The notes beneath the pieces are model-generated. The model had not been told where the DNA came from, did not search any database, and saw only the letters and a list, made by a program, of their open reading frames with translations. Shown here in pieces: positions 10,167 to 21,037 of a stretch of DNA of 64,000 nucleotides; position 1 is the stretch's first letter, and each line of letters begins with the position of its first letter. The position numbers and the translations under genes are program-made. This DNA comes from Dacryopinax spathularia (taxonomy: Eukaryota; Basidiomycota; Dacrymycetes; Dacrymycetales; Dacrymycetaceae): contig JBBPFI010000003.1 of assembly GCA_037974965.1 (NCBI GenBank), positions 930,001 through 994,000 on the forward strand, given 5' to 3'.

Positions 10167-13100
10167 ATGTTCTCCCGTCCAACGCTTTCGCGGACCTTCG
10201 GCAGCGACCAGGACCTAAAGAGGCACTTGTATTCCAGTCCAGCACACAGCCATGACATGTCGGACCCAACGATCTACGGACATGGCCCCGCCGCTGTAGG
10301 ACCTGAAGTAGTCGGCATTGGTAGAGGCGCCTCGCATGCCTATCGTCCGTCTGCGATGTCGGCGATGGAACCTACAGCTGCCAAGCTCAGGCGGGTTTCG
10401 ACGCTCGCGTACAATTCGGCCTCCATGGATTCGAGGGATTCTCGCTCAGGCGTACTACCCTCTCGCTGGCTCGTTCTGGTCACCGCGCCGACAATCGTCA
10501 CCGAAGATGGGCATTTGGACACGATGAGCGCATCCGGCCCTGCGGGTCGGGAAGCGAATGGAACGCTTATGCCCCTTCATAACACTGTGAGTTGTCGCAA
10601 TTGCAGATATATGCGCGCCTGCTAACGACTGCTGCAGCTCTTCCAACAGCTATCTGCGATAGCCAAGGAATACGCATTCCCGAGCACAGCTGGTCTCTGC
10701 CTGTACATTCACTACAACGAGAAGGGGCTCTCGTTCGCTCCTCGTATAACGGACGATTCCTGGTTGGTCCTCTGGAGGCGATATCTCGTTCCTGACGATT
10801 ACTCAGTATCTCCGCAAGATCTGCCCATTGTCGGTCACGTGGAGTTCGATATCGACGCGACAAAAGCGAAATGGTATGAAGCCTGGGTGCGAACTCATCG
10901 TCGCATGACCGGGGTACCCGGAACGGTATCGACAAGCATCTCCTCTCACCCGGAGCCATGGGAGGACGAACAGTACCAAGACCCACCCGACGTGTTGACC
11001 GCCAAACAACCCGCGCCAAAGCGATTGTCACTCCTGGATAAGCGCGGCGCCAGCTCGCTTTCCATTCAGGCTGTCACACGCAAACAGTCATATGAAAGCT
11101 CATCTCGGACCATGGTCGAGCCGGCTCCGGGACCAGAGATTCTTCCCACAATCGAGGATCAACGATTTGCCGATGCCAGCACACAACCCCCTGTACCGAG
11201 GGATGTTAACGACCGCATTCGGAAATGGCGAGACGAAAGCGCCCCTGCCAGCCCAGCTAATTTTCTGCGTGGAACGGAGACTTACGGATACGTCGACCTG
11301 GCGACAGTCGACTTCCAGTATACTCCCCACCATGAACCATACCCCGCGGCGCCTACCTCCGATGACCTCGAAAACGACGGCGAACAGGAAATCCAGCAAG
11401 AGCTGAATCTCGACGAATTCACCTGGTCAATCTCCTCCGCGGGCCCACCGATTGATTTGTCTCCGCCGACAACTCCGCGCAGCTCAGTCATTGAGGAATG
11501 GACGCTTGAGGATCCAGATTTACTGAGTCCGTCTGTTATCGCGACGTCGTGGGGACCACCCTCACCGCTTGATCTCCCCGACTCTCCCGTGGGTTCGGTC
11601 CTGTACTCGCCGGACCTCGCGTGGAGGATGGTGGAAAATGCACCATGGTCAGCGACGATCCGTCTGATGAGCCCTAATCCGTCTCGGAACACGCCCGTTG
11701 TTGATTCTGGAGAGCTTCAGATAAATGACTCTGCCAGCGACCTTGTTCCGGAGGAAGTTCGGCCCTTCGTTTGGCCATACTGCGAGGTCCCCTCTCTCGC
11801 CGCCGGCTGGTCGAAGTGGGCGATGGAGCGAGTGCATTTATACGCGGACGAACAGAGACCCCCTGCTGTCTCGCAGGCGTACGGGTTCTTCCATCTTTAC
11901 CACGCCGTTTATCCGCATATCGAACCCTACCCAGCATTGGCATGTGCTGGACCTATTGATCCTCCTGCCGCTGATTCACTCTATTTGTCGGATAATCTTT
12001 CGTTTGGCTGGCCTTATATGAAGGCGACGCTGCTCCAGGACGACTCCACCGCTCCTAAACGCTCCGTGCTGATACCCGAGCGAAAAATGTCTCGTTCTTT
12101 CGCCTGGCCTGTTTCTCGGGATGCGTTTGCTCAAGGCTGGCCTTACACCTACGGACCTGGGAAGGTCTCAGTGGCTCTCAACATCCACTATCCGGCAATC
12201 CCCGTATACTCCCCTGTATACCCTCATATGGAGATCTACCCTGCTGCACCGCAGCGCCAAACCTCGCCTCGCTCGTCATACTCGCACACCCATTATCCCC
12301 ACTTCGATATTTATCCGGCGACTGCGTCCGACAACGAGCAATGCCCCCCATTCTTCGTGGCTGCCTCGCAATACCCTCTCTTCGATCTCTACCCAGCAGT
12401 TTTCGATGAAAGCGGATTCGACGTCCACGTGGCCGTTTCATACCCTTTCTTCAGGATATATGCACCGGTCTACCCCCACATCGTTCCCTATCCCGAAATG
12501 CAGGCTGATATGGCTATTGCTCCTGAAGAGGCGGTGGTATCGCTCTGGCCCTGCTACCCTTATTCTGCCCAACGCGTGTACTCGCAGGGTTATCCACATA
12601 ACTTCGATATCTACCCAGAGGTGACCCAATATCGCGTCCCAACTGCGTCAAGCACGGCGATCGCCATCGAAATGCGTGAATCGAGGTACCCGTATCTCCA
12701 GATTTACGCCGCTCAGTATCCTCACTTCGAGATCTACCCAACGATAAACCATGTGGTACGCCTAGTCGCTGAACCGCCGCATCTGAGGGTCCTGATCGGG
12801 CCGAAGATCCATAGTTCAACCACGATCGTTCATTCGCACCATCATCAACACAAGGTAGAGGCGCCGCATCGACATCGTCATGTGCGTAGCAAAGAGGATG
12901 TCCCGCCGGTTCCTCCTCTGCCCGCTTCTGTATTGGCAAAGTATAAAAAGGATGGCTCCCCAGTTACACCGGTAAGCATATTGATGTGAGCGGGCTGTTG
13001 GACGAGCTAACATGGTTGCAGCCTGACGTCATTTCAAGCACTGAGGTCCGCATCAATGGTAGCGGCAATGAGCACAGTGTTGTCTCGCAACCATCCACAA

Positions 13101-13393
13101 TCGAGGGACCGGGTGCTCACCAACCACCGCAAAAGAGAAAGTGGAAGCATAGCCATCTTGATCTACATGTGCGAGTATTCGGAGTCCTCCCGAAAGATCA
13201 ACAAAATAGCACCACTCAGACTCTCGGCTCATACGACACCCTCCTGGAAGATGCGCCGTCGAGGACAGGGAGACCGCTTTCGTTTCAGCAACCCAATCGC
13301 GGGCGCTCTGGAACACTAAACGGGCGGCCGCTTTCGGTGGCCCCTATGGTCTCAGTCGGTCGACTGAACATGTCGAAATACCCTTTCGCATGA
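10167..13393 (+). CDS. Large protein with repeated YPxFxIYP motifs
   Basis: Three exons (10167-10586, 10638-12971, 13022-13393) with two canonical introns encode 1,041 residues. Residues ~1-140 are Ser/Pro-rich. Then comes a compact-looking segment (LFQQLSAIAKEYAFPSTAGL, ITDDSWLVLWRRYLVPDDY, VEFDIDATKAKWYEAWVR). A long low-complexity middle follows. From about 11900 to 12745 the motif Y-P-[HLF]-x-x-[IP]-Y-P recurs about eight times (YPHIEPYP, YPHMEIYP, YPHFDIYP, YPLFDLYP, YPFFRIYA, YPHIVPYP, YPYLQIYA, YPHFEIYP), interleaved with WPY/WPC motifs. The tail is basic with a His-rich patch (HSHHHQHKVEAPHRHRH). No signal peptide or membrane segment is seen. I do not know its function; such repeats occur in uncharacterised basidiomycete proteins. 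Confidence 0.8.
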
Positions 13394-13872
13394 TATATTC
13401 TTCAGGGCACCGCGCTTTCGTTCTTGGCTAATACCTTCTGGGCCGTTGTCGTTTCTCCGATATATACCTTGTTATCGATTATCTGTGCCGTGATACCAAA
13501 TAGCAATTCCCCGTTTCTAGTGCCATGCTCCTCGCATCATCGCGGCCGGGTTTAGTCCCTGACTTCCATCTTTCGACTTCCCATAATCCGCGTCCACGGG
13601 CGTCAAATTTCGGACAGCAACAGACACGAGTTGGCACATTTGTACGTCTACCGCGAACTCATAGCAAACGAAGCGCACTTGTAGCTTTGATAGACTTCTG
13701 CTCGGCTAGTCACTGGCGGTTTTGGCTTGAACTTCAGTCTGACTCGACTACGACGGTGCACCCGGAGTCCCTGATTGACACCCACTTCACTCTCACAATA
13801 TTTCGCATCACAGGAAAGAGGGCTTGTTGCCCTAGAACTACTTGTCCTGTATCGACTACTTATTTACTGACG
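13394..13872. other. Intergenic: YP-repeat gene 3' flank and TPT1 upstream region
   Basis: A 479-bp spacer between two plus-strand genes. The TPT1 reading frame stays open upstream to 13525, but that part lacks recognisable protein and the proper Met start is at 13873. Nothing else seen. Confidence 0.4.
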
Positions 13873-14826
13873 ATGAGCTCCGACGCCAAATCAAATGCAT
13901 CGTCGAGGGGCGGTAAACCAAGGTCTAACTTGCGAGGTCGACCCCAAGATACGGAAGAAATCCGCATTGGCAAAACTCTGTCATACATCTTGCGACATGG
14001 AGCTGCCAAAGAAGGCCTGAAGATGCGGTCTGATGGCTACATCAAAGTGGACGATCTGGTACTGCTCTATGCATACGTTACCTGGCAATATTGACTGAAC
14101 GGGATCGGATAGCTTGCCCGACCGAAGCTCAAAGGTGTCGACTTTGCAACAATAGAGAAGATCGTGAAGGACAACGACAAGCAAAGATATCAAATGCTTT
14201 TTGAACCGAAAGAACCTGTTCAAGCGGGCGAGACAGAGCTCAATCCTACGGAGGGAACCTGGTGGATTCGCGCTAACCAAGGCCACTCCTTGAAGGTCAG
14301 CGGGCATGGTCTGTATACTAGTATCGCTGTGCTTCGTATAACCTTGGATCAGGTGGAAGAGCTCGAGCTGCGCGAGATTAAGTCTGCAGAAGAACTACCG
14401 GTTGCCGTGCATGGTACCTCTCGAGCTACATGGCCGGCGATAGGTAGTGCTTTGCCCATACTTGGTTCCGGCTGTTCTGACGTCTTTGCAGAGAAGACCG
14501 GTTTATCACGAATGTCACGAAATCACATACATCTGGCAACCGGGAAGCTTGGGGACGATGGTGTCATCAGCGGTTAGAGAATGTTAACCGGTGACTGGCC
14601 CGCGGACTTACCGGGTTTCTCAGGCATGCGGGCGCAACATGCGAAGAGCGGCATACTTATCTACATTGATGTTCCTCGAGCCATGGCGGACGGTATCAAG
14701 TTCTTCGTATCAGCGAACGGAGTGGTTTTGACAGAGGGAAAGGACGGAGTACTGGAGAAGAAGTACTTCAAGCGCGTGGAAGCGGCGGATGGGCAGGTCT
14801 TATATGAGTCGAGTGCCACTGAATGA
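13873..14826 (+). CDS. TPT1: tRNA 2'-phosphotransferase TPT1
   Basis: Five exons encode about 247 residues. A basic N-terminal tail (SSRGGKPRSNLRGRPQD) precedes the domain IRIGKTLSYILRHGAAKEGL, then DGYIKVDDLLARPKLKGVD and WWIRANQGHSLK. The catalytic half follows: VAVHGTSRATWPAI, GLSRMSRNHIHLATG, GVISGMRAQHAKSGILIYID and FFVSANGVVLTEG. The HGT, RNHIHLA and SNGV-type motifs form the NAD-binding site of the KptA/TPT1 family. The enzyme removes the 2'-phosphate left at the splice junction of ligated tRNAs by transferring it to NAD. The Met at 13873 gives the usual short basic leader. Confidence 0.95.
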
Positions 14827-15017
14827 GAGTGCTGAAAGGTCGTGAATCAAATCCATTGTATTGCACGGCACAAGCCACAACTATATACTACATGCAGAGG
14901 TTATCGAGTCATGAGGGTATCTGGTGATGCTGAAAATTTGGGATCTTGTAAAGGGATCAAGAAAGTCGCAGGAGGGCGGTACAGGGACAGCGGGCATTTT
15001 GAGATCAATTGATCCAG

Positions 15018-17364
15018 TCACAGGTCTGGGGATTCTCTGCCGTCGCCCATCTCCTGTACCTCTGAGCTGGACGGCGACTCGTTGTCGCTGCTCCAGAGCC
15101 AATCACCTTCTGTATTCTCACGAGCTGGTTGATCCTCGGCAACATCAACCCACATATCGGTGTCGAGAGAAATGACGTCCGGCTCGGCAGAGTCCACCAA
15201 CTTTGGACCATTCTTGCGAGCGACAGATGAAGATGCCGCTCTGCGAATGTATCAGAAAAAGAGAGCCTGGTTGGCTTAGAGCGTTGCTTACTTCGTCTCT
15301 CTCAGCCGAGGCTTGTTCTTGACAACGTTTCCCTTAATCGAGCGCAACAGAGATGGACTCTCCAATGGCGAGTCCGGTAAGCGTGGCGGAGGGACGCGTT
15401 GGCCGTCAGGGGTGAAACTAGTGTCGTTCCACTGCGTGTCGCCTCCATCTCGTTCAGGAAATTTGGCAATGCCATATTTGCGGCTTTTCACCAGGACCGC
15501 AAGTCCCGCAGCACGATCAAGCCCCGTGTCTTCCCGAATGAGGAGCAAGGCGGCTTCCGGGATCATGGTTTGGCGAATGAAGTCATCGATCGATAGCGGT
15601 TCGCAATCCGATAGCTCGATATCCGGAAACATGTTGGTGAGTGCGCGTTCAATGACCACCATGCCTCGTTCTCCGTAGCTAGTTTAGTTGTCAGCAGCAA
15701 TCCAAATCACAAGGGGGGCATATGCTTACTATCCGGGTTGACATCGCTCGAAAGTCTCATACTGCCCAAGGGCGCTCGCTGCAACCCTGGCACCCTTTTG
15801 CAATATGTCGTTCTTCGCGGCTTGGAAGAAGGGCGAGGTAGAGGGGTTGGAAATCAGCTTGTCCAAGCGATTCTTCAACCGCATCAAACGGCCTGGGATA
15901 GCGCTAAAATCGATACGGGTCGGCCAGCCTTCCGCTATCCCTTCTGGTATATGGCTGGATTCTGATCGGTGCAACGTGCACAAGGTGACAAATGCCTCCA
16001 TTGGGGCGTTGAGCCCATTAGGGTTAGTAAATCGAGGTTCCTTCCATGCGCGGGCTTTGACTTGCTTCAGAAGGGCCAGAAGTCTTTTAGAGGGCTGTTC
16101 GGGCCAAGGCTCATCGCAAAAGGGGCAAAGCTCTCTTGGCTGGTCTTCAGCTACACGCATATACTTGTCAAACACGCTCCAAGCTTCGCAAACAAAGTTA
16201 CGTACCACCAGACGATGACGATTGCGAGGAGCTGAGACGCATAGATTCCATAGTTCCAGTCGGTAACTCCTCATCGTCGTCCTCATCGAAAGTAGGCTTC
16301 GCCTTCCCATTCTGCAGTCTACTCTTCTTCAGTGCTCGCTCGGCTGCCAGCTCCCTTGCTTTGCCCTTCGGTGACTCCCGCTTCTTACCTCGTTCTTCGA
16401 TCGGACGTGCTTTCTGAGGCGACAGCGGCATAGGGAATGGTTTGGCCGCACTTTTGGAGCCATCGTTCGATTCTATAGCCTTGTCTGACGAGGTGGCGCC
16501 GAGTATCGTCGGATATTTCTGGCTGCGCGAAGATGGTATGACAGCCAGCTTTTTCTTCCCCTTTTCAAGCGCCATCGGAAATGCAGCCATATTAGGTTTC
16601 TTCGGAGGTATAGAAGCAGTAGCAACATCAGGCAGAGTTGAGTCATCGTCGCCGGATGAACCCTCCATTACGAGGGCTGTCCCTCGTCGTCCACTTGTGC
16701 CCTTTGTTTGCAGTTTCCGTAGTTCCATCGGCAGAGCACGCGGTCCACTTCGTAAGGGCTCCGTGTGTTCGGATTTATCAGGAAGTTTCATAGGAAAGGT
16801 TCGGGTGCTCGGCTTCTTCTTCGGAGAGAGCTTCATGGGGAATTCACGAGCGGCGGTAGGGGGCGAAGAGGACGACGATGACGATGGACTGAGGGATGAA
16901 TCGTTTTTGTCCAAGGCTTGCCTGGAGACTGATGTCTGCTTCGATGTAACGGTATTCTGCATTCTTCGGCTTGCATTTCTAGCGGGGGAAGAAGGCGGTC
17001 TTGCTGATCGTGCGGGGCCTGGCTTGAGGGCGGAAGCTCGTCTTGGAGGAGAAATGTGGGGTGGGCTGGACTCCGGGAGAGAGATACAGTTGATCGGATC
17101 CTCGCTACTGTCCCCAACCTCCTCCTCCATCACAAGGGTATTGAGTGTGGACGACGTCGACCCGCGAAGCAGGGTGTGGGATGCTTGCGGCGGGCGCGTG
17201 ACTGGAGCGGGTCGGCTTCCACTCGCTGGGGTAGCTTGTAGTCGTGGTCTTGTGGTACGCAGATCATCGCCGAACCCTCCTGCACCTGCTTTAAACGCCT
17301 TTGGCGGCCTCGGCTCCATATGATACGACTGAGCCAGCCGCAACCTCTCCATCTTGGACGCCAA
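15018..17364 (-). CDS. RTC4-domain protein
   Basis: Four exons encode about 730 residues. The first ~390 are disordered, Ser/Pro/Lys-rich, and carry five short repeats of the form [FL]-P-M-x-L (EFPMKLSPKK, TFPMKLPDK, ALPMELRK, AFPMALEK, PFPMPLSPQK). The C-terminal half is an RTC4 domain: ELCPFCDEPWPEQPSKRLLA, FVTLCTLHRSES, GWPTRIDFSAIPGRLMRLK, LGQYETFERCQPGYYGERGM and VVIERAL. The CPFC and C..H pattern suggests a small zinc site. RTC4 was named in yeast from restriction of telomere capping; its molecular role is unknown. The last exon is acidic (WLWSSDNESPSSSEVQEM). It is followed by the convergent TPT1 stop 191 bp away. Confidence 0.85.
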
Positions 17365-17633
17365 GCTCCACTAATAACCGACAGCAGTTTAAAGCACACG
17401 GCGATTGCTCCACCCCATCCACAGCGTCAAGTACGGCAGGTCCTCAACGTTCTGGGCTTGTTCGTGAAGGGCAGTATAAGAAGTTGAAAAGCTAGCAAGG
17501 ACCGTTTGTGGCGGTTTACGGCGGACTGGACGGTCGTAATGTTCAGCTCTGCAGGAATACCGCTAGGACCGACGCGCGAATACAGTATCACCGAGTGGCG
17601 CGAGACGCGCGACGCGTCTGGTCGCGTGAGTCC
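17365..17633. promoter_or_regulatory. Upstream region of the RTC4 gene
   Basis: 269 bp of host-like, GC-balanced sequence between the RTC4 start codon and the target duplication of the inserted DNA element. It presumably holds the RTC4 promoter. No gene seen. Confidence 0.4.
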
Positions 17634-17640
17634 TAACTGA
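17634..17640. repeat. Left 7-bp target site duplication (TAACTGA)
   Basis: TAACTGA directly precedes the left terminal inverted repeat and is repeated exactly after the right one. Confidence 0.8.
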
Positions 17641-17665
17641 TATGGAAGCCTTCCGCGGACAGCTC
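17641..17665 (+). repeat. Left terminal inverted repeat
   Basis: Starts TATGGAAGCCTTCCGCGG and pairs with 19080-19104, with one mismatch at position 12. Its inner 11 bp (17655-17665) are followed after 3 nt by their own inverted copy (17669-17679), forming a perfect GCGGACAGCTC hairpin found only at this end. Confidence 0.8.
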
Positions 17666-18013
17666 CCTGAGCTGTCCGCAGAGGGCTACCGAGCTCGGTC
17701 AACGCTGGACTTGACCGGGCTCGACCCCCACTACTAGGGTACGGGACCCCTATGACCAGGGCTTCGACTTAGAACCCTTGGTCTTGCTGAAAATGACAAG
17801 TATATCGCAAATCATTGCTTGTTTACTTAGCACCAGGAAAAACATATTTTATTTGATCTTGTTTGACTTCATGGGAGTTGCTTCTAGGTTTTTTTTCTTA
17901 CAAGACCTTTTGAGCTGTGACTAAAATAAACTTGAATTCTGTTAAGTTTTTATGTGTAGCTTTATGATGTTAAACAAACAATGCCAAATTCCTATGTCTG
18001 ATTGAATATCTTA

Positions 18014-18474
18014 CAGTGGTACCCCCGAATAACGATGTCGTTGGTGGAGAGGAAAAGTGATCGTTAAAATGGGAGATCCTTAAGTATGGGTTCAGAGAAA
18101 TTAGACTCCGTACTACTTAATTTCAACTATGGCAGTAAAGTAGCACCGGTTAGCACCTAAACTAAGCGGTTAAGCATGAAACAGCACCCACAATTGCTTT
18201 AAATAAGTCTTTTACGGCCTCAAAAGCGAAGTATGCCCTGTTAGCATATTATCTCCAACCGGTTAAGGCTGACATCCGACCGGTTAAGTTGGTTATTAAC
18301 GCTTGTTAATGATCTCACATAGGCTGCTCTGCCATACAGCGTGATTGCTATCGTTAATGGGTGATCGCTATCCAGTGAGCCCCCTTACTATGTACCAAGT
18401 CGGTCACAGCAAATTGCGATCGTTGTTGGGGGGGTATCGCTAATGTGGCATATCGTTAGCCAGGAGTATGACTG
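18014..18474. mobile_element. Nested pogo/Tigger-like MITE, 461 bp
   Basis: Inside the larger element, a 461-bp unit is flanked by TA dinucleotides (18012-18013 and 18475-18476). Its imperfect inverted ends read CAGTGGTACCCCCGAATAAC on the left and CAGTCATACTCCTGGCTAAC on the right (reverse complement). The CAGT..TACCCCCG..TAACGAT pattern and TA target fit the pogo/Tigger branch of Tc1/mariner. Further copies of a GATCGTTAA / TATCGCTAAT motif occur just inside both ends, as in other long-TIR MITEs. No coding sequence. Ends match at about 17 of 23 positions, so it is not a young copy. Confidence 0.6.
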
Positions 18475-19079
18475 TATATAGCATAAATTAAGAAATTTTA
18501 ACCCAACTCTAGCAGGAAGCCAAACCATCTTTATACTCAAAAGAAGATGGTCATTTTGAGATAGCATTCATTATGATATTAAAGTTGAAGCAAAATACTA
18601 AGCATTGCAGCCTATTAAAGATAGTTGTGTTCATTACCATAAGGTAAATTGCATCTCCCAGTCTATACCTCTAGAGATACTTTACATTTTTACAGAGTGT
18701 TCCTTAATCTCAGATTTTTCTATGATCAGCGATGATCATATTCTGTAATAAGTTTATTAAAGGTTAATCTTGCTGCAACTATATGAAGCTATTCAGGTGA
18801 TTATTCATGGGAAATTAGCTATTATATTGCTAATTTATACTTAGCAAAATTCTTACCCAAATTTAATTGCATGCTTAGGCCCTAAACAACTTATGCAGAC
18901 CCAAAACCTAAACAGATATTCATACTTTTTGCTTTTGTTTCTTATTAGTTGCGGTGCCAGTGTCTTTTAAGTTACTATTAAGCCATATGTGAAATTGCTG
19001 GCCCTCTGGGCGTTCTGCCTCTTTGCCTGACTGCTTACCGGGTCCCGCGACTTTTGGACCCTGAATGGACCCCGGAGTC

Positions 19080-19104
19080 GAGCTGTCCGCGGGAGGCTTC
19101 CATA
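19080..19104 (-). repeat. Right terminal inverted repeat
   Basis: Reverse complement of the left repeat at 24 of 25 positions; ends GGCTTCCATA directly before the second TAACTGA. Confidence 0.8.
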
Positions 19105-19111
19105 TAACTGA
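19105..19111. repeat. Right 7-bp target site duplication (TAACTGA)
   Basis: Exact copy of 17634-17640, directly after the right terminal repeat. Confidence 0.8.
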
Positions 19112-19292
19112 TGAGCTAGACTTTGGCTGACTCATCTCATTGCGGCATTCCGGCCTTCAAATTTCCTTCAATAGACGCAGAATTGTCAAGAAACATCCAC
19201 CGTTATTCAGCTGAGTACAGGGCGAATTACACACAGAGAATCGATGCGAAATTAGCTACTCTAGGAGAAGCGAGAACCAAGGAATCGTCTGA

Positions 19293-21037
19293 TCATGCCA
19301 CGGGCGAAGCGCAACCGAAAGAGGTGGCTGCACTCACCTGGAAGGCGGCTTGGATAGCTGTGCCAGACCCATACATACCAAGGCACGCGCAGGCCAAAGA
19401 AGCGAGGAAAAGGCAGAAGTTGAACAGCTTGAACAGCTTGCGCTTCCAGTCTCCACCAAGGAAGCCGCGACTCCAGGAGAATGCGTTCGCAAGGATCTCG
19501 CCGTTGGCGCCGCGCTCGTAACCATCGGCGAGGACTTGGTAGCCAACTAGAAGAGCCGGTGGGAACGTGTAGGTGAATTGCATGATGCAAATGGCGGCGA
19601 CGAGACCCGAAATGGTCTGCACTTGGGGGATAGCGGAGCCAACGATGAAGGCCAGTGCCCAATAAAGGAACACCATGATGGCCCAGATGATGTGGCCGGC
19701 CCTGGAGAGCAGCGGGGGCCCGTTGAACCACTCCTCAACGATGTGAATGTATGCAACCTCTGTGATGACGGTTAGCAATCTTTTCCAACTCCAATGATCA
19801 GGTGCACGTACTAATGCCAATATTGCCGTACAGACCAGCAGCAATGATGCCGGAAACGAGGCCGATGACGTTGTTCACGGTCTGCCACGAGTACTTGGAG
19901 ACGCCCTGGTAGGCGATACCAAGAGTGTACTGGCCTTGGAAGGCGTACACAAATACGCCGTAGAGCATGTAGCAGGAGAAGATGAGGGCCTGAGCGCAGC
20001 ACATGCCCTTCCAGAAGTCCATCGGCCGACGCATTTCAGCCATGAACTCCGGGAAAATCATGGCACCACCGTAGGCGAAAACCATGTTCATGATACCGTT
20101 GACCTTGGCATAAAGCGGACCATCCACGAACGTCGCCGTGGTCACCGGCCCAGAAGCAATTGCGGAGCCGTATGAGCTGGCAGCAGCCGCGTAGTTGGGA
20201 GGCGAATGTGCTACGAATCCCATCGAAATGAAGATAATGGAAAGGTTGAGGAAGACGGCGGAGTTGGCCAGCCAGCCGAAGTTCTTCAGCGTGCGAATCT
20301 GCCCGATGAGCATGCCGATGATGGCCCAAATCAGGATGCAGACGCTGAAGCAGAGCTGTGCTCCACCACCGATGACGATCTGCGAGAGGGACTGGCCGTT
20401 GGACAAGCAGATAGTACCGACGTTGATGATGAGCTGAATCGACTGCAGGATTGTGCACATCACGCGGGCCCAGGGGCCGTAAATACGTTGGGCGAGATCG
20501 GAATACGTCTTCACCGGGAAACGGTCGGAGTCGAGGCGGCAGAACAGGTGCCACAAGATCAGGCCGGTGTAGCACGCGACAGCGCCCATGAAGAAGTAGA
20601 GGAGAACGCCCGGCACATAGCCGACTTGCGAGATGGCGTACGGGGCATTGAAAGGCCCGAGAATGTCGGTGGTGATCAGGTAGAAGATCGCTGCCCAGCT
20701 GGCCGTCCGCAGTGCACGCCTGGCGGTCAGCAGCTCTTGCTCGTGTTCCGAAAGCCCAGCGAACAGGGCCTCATCGGTCACGGCAGCCTTCTCCGGCTCA
20801 GCAGTCACGCCAGCAGCCTCTCTTGCGCGTTGCTCTGCAGCAAGGCGAAGGTATGTGGGGAACGGAGCTTCCGCTGTGCAAGATATTAATGGGAGGGTTT
20901 ACTACAGCGGGGCCGAGGAACGTACTGGCATAAACCGAGGACTGGTACTGCCGCTCCTCCTCTCTCAGCCCAAGCTTGGTTGGGGCCTTCGGATCATGGC
21001 CTTCCAAGGCGAGATTGGCGGGGGAGGCGTAAGCCAT
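19293..21037 (-). CDS. Amino acid transporter, AAAP (Aa_trans) family
   Basis: Three exons encode about 530 residues. The N-terminus is hydrophilic (MAYASPANLALEGHDPKAPT). The transporter domain starts at ALRTASWAAIFYLITTDILG, includes GPFNAPYAISQVGYVPG, and has eleven likely membrane segments. Diagnostic stretches are VNGIMNMVFAYGGAMIFPEF, MRRPMDFWKGM and YGNIGIKVAYIHIVEEWFNG. The C-terminus ATSFGCASPVA* matches the usual ending of fungal members, so I kept the unspliced end at 19293. AAAP carriers move neutral amino acids across the plasma or vacuolar membrane by proton coupling; the substrate is not predictable. Its 3' flank contains the AT-rich transposon, 182 bp beyond the stop. Confidence 0.9.

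Larger units (their letters stand above)
17641..19104. mobile_element. Non-autonomous AT-rich DNA transposon, 1,464 bp
   Basis: The element is bounded by 25-bp terminal inverted repeats (17641-17665 and 19080-19104) that match at 24 of 25 positions, and by perfect 7-bp direct repeats TAACTGA. The outer ~150 bp at each end are GC-rich, whereas the core (about 17790-18960) is clearly AT-rich and unlike the surrounding genes. No transposase or other long reading frame lies within it, so it must depend on enzymes supplied elsewhere. A 71-codon minus-strand frame (18920-19135) crosses the right boundary and is probably chance. The 7-bp duplication and TATGGAAGCC terminus do not let me name a superfamily. 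It sits between the RTC4 start and the 3' end of the AAAP transporter and breaks neither gene. Confidence 0.8.

Noticed and set aside
13525-13872. Upstream extension of the TPT1 reading frame
   Set aside because: No similarity to TPT1 and a proper Met start with a normal basic leader lies at 13873.
16442-17323. 293-codon plus-strand ORF
   Set aside because: Antisense of the RTC4 gene's disordered exon; no family resemblance.
18920-19135. 71-codon minus-strand ORF crossing the right end of the AT-rich element
   Set aside because: Starts in host flank and shows no domain; probably chance in the GC-rich terminal segment.
19250-19345. Alternative spliced C-terminus of the AAAP transporter (ending SLLLE)
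   Set aside because: The unspliced ending ATSFGCASPVA matches the usual fungal family C-terminus.
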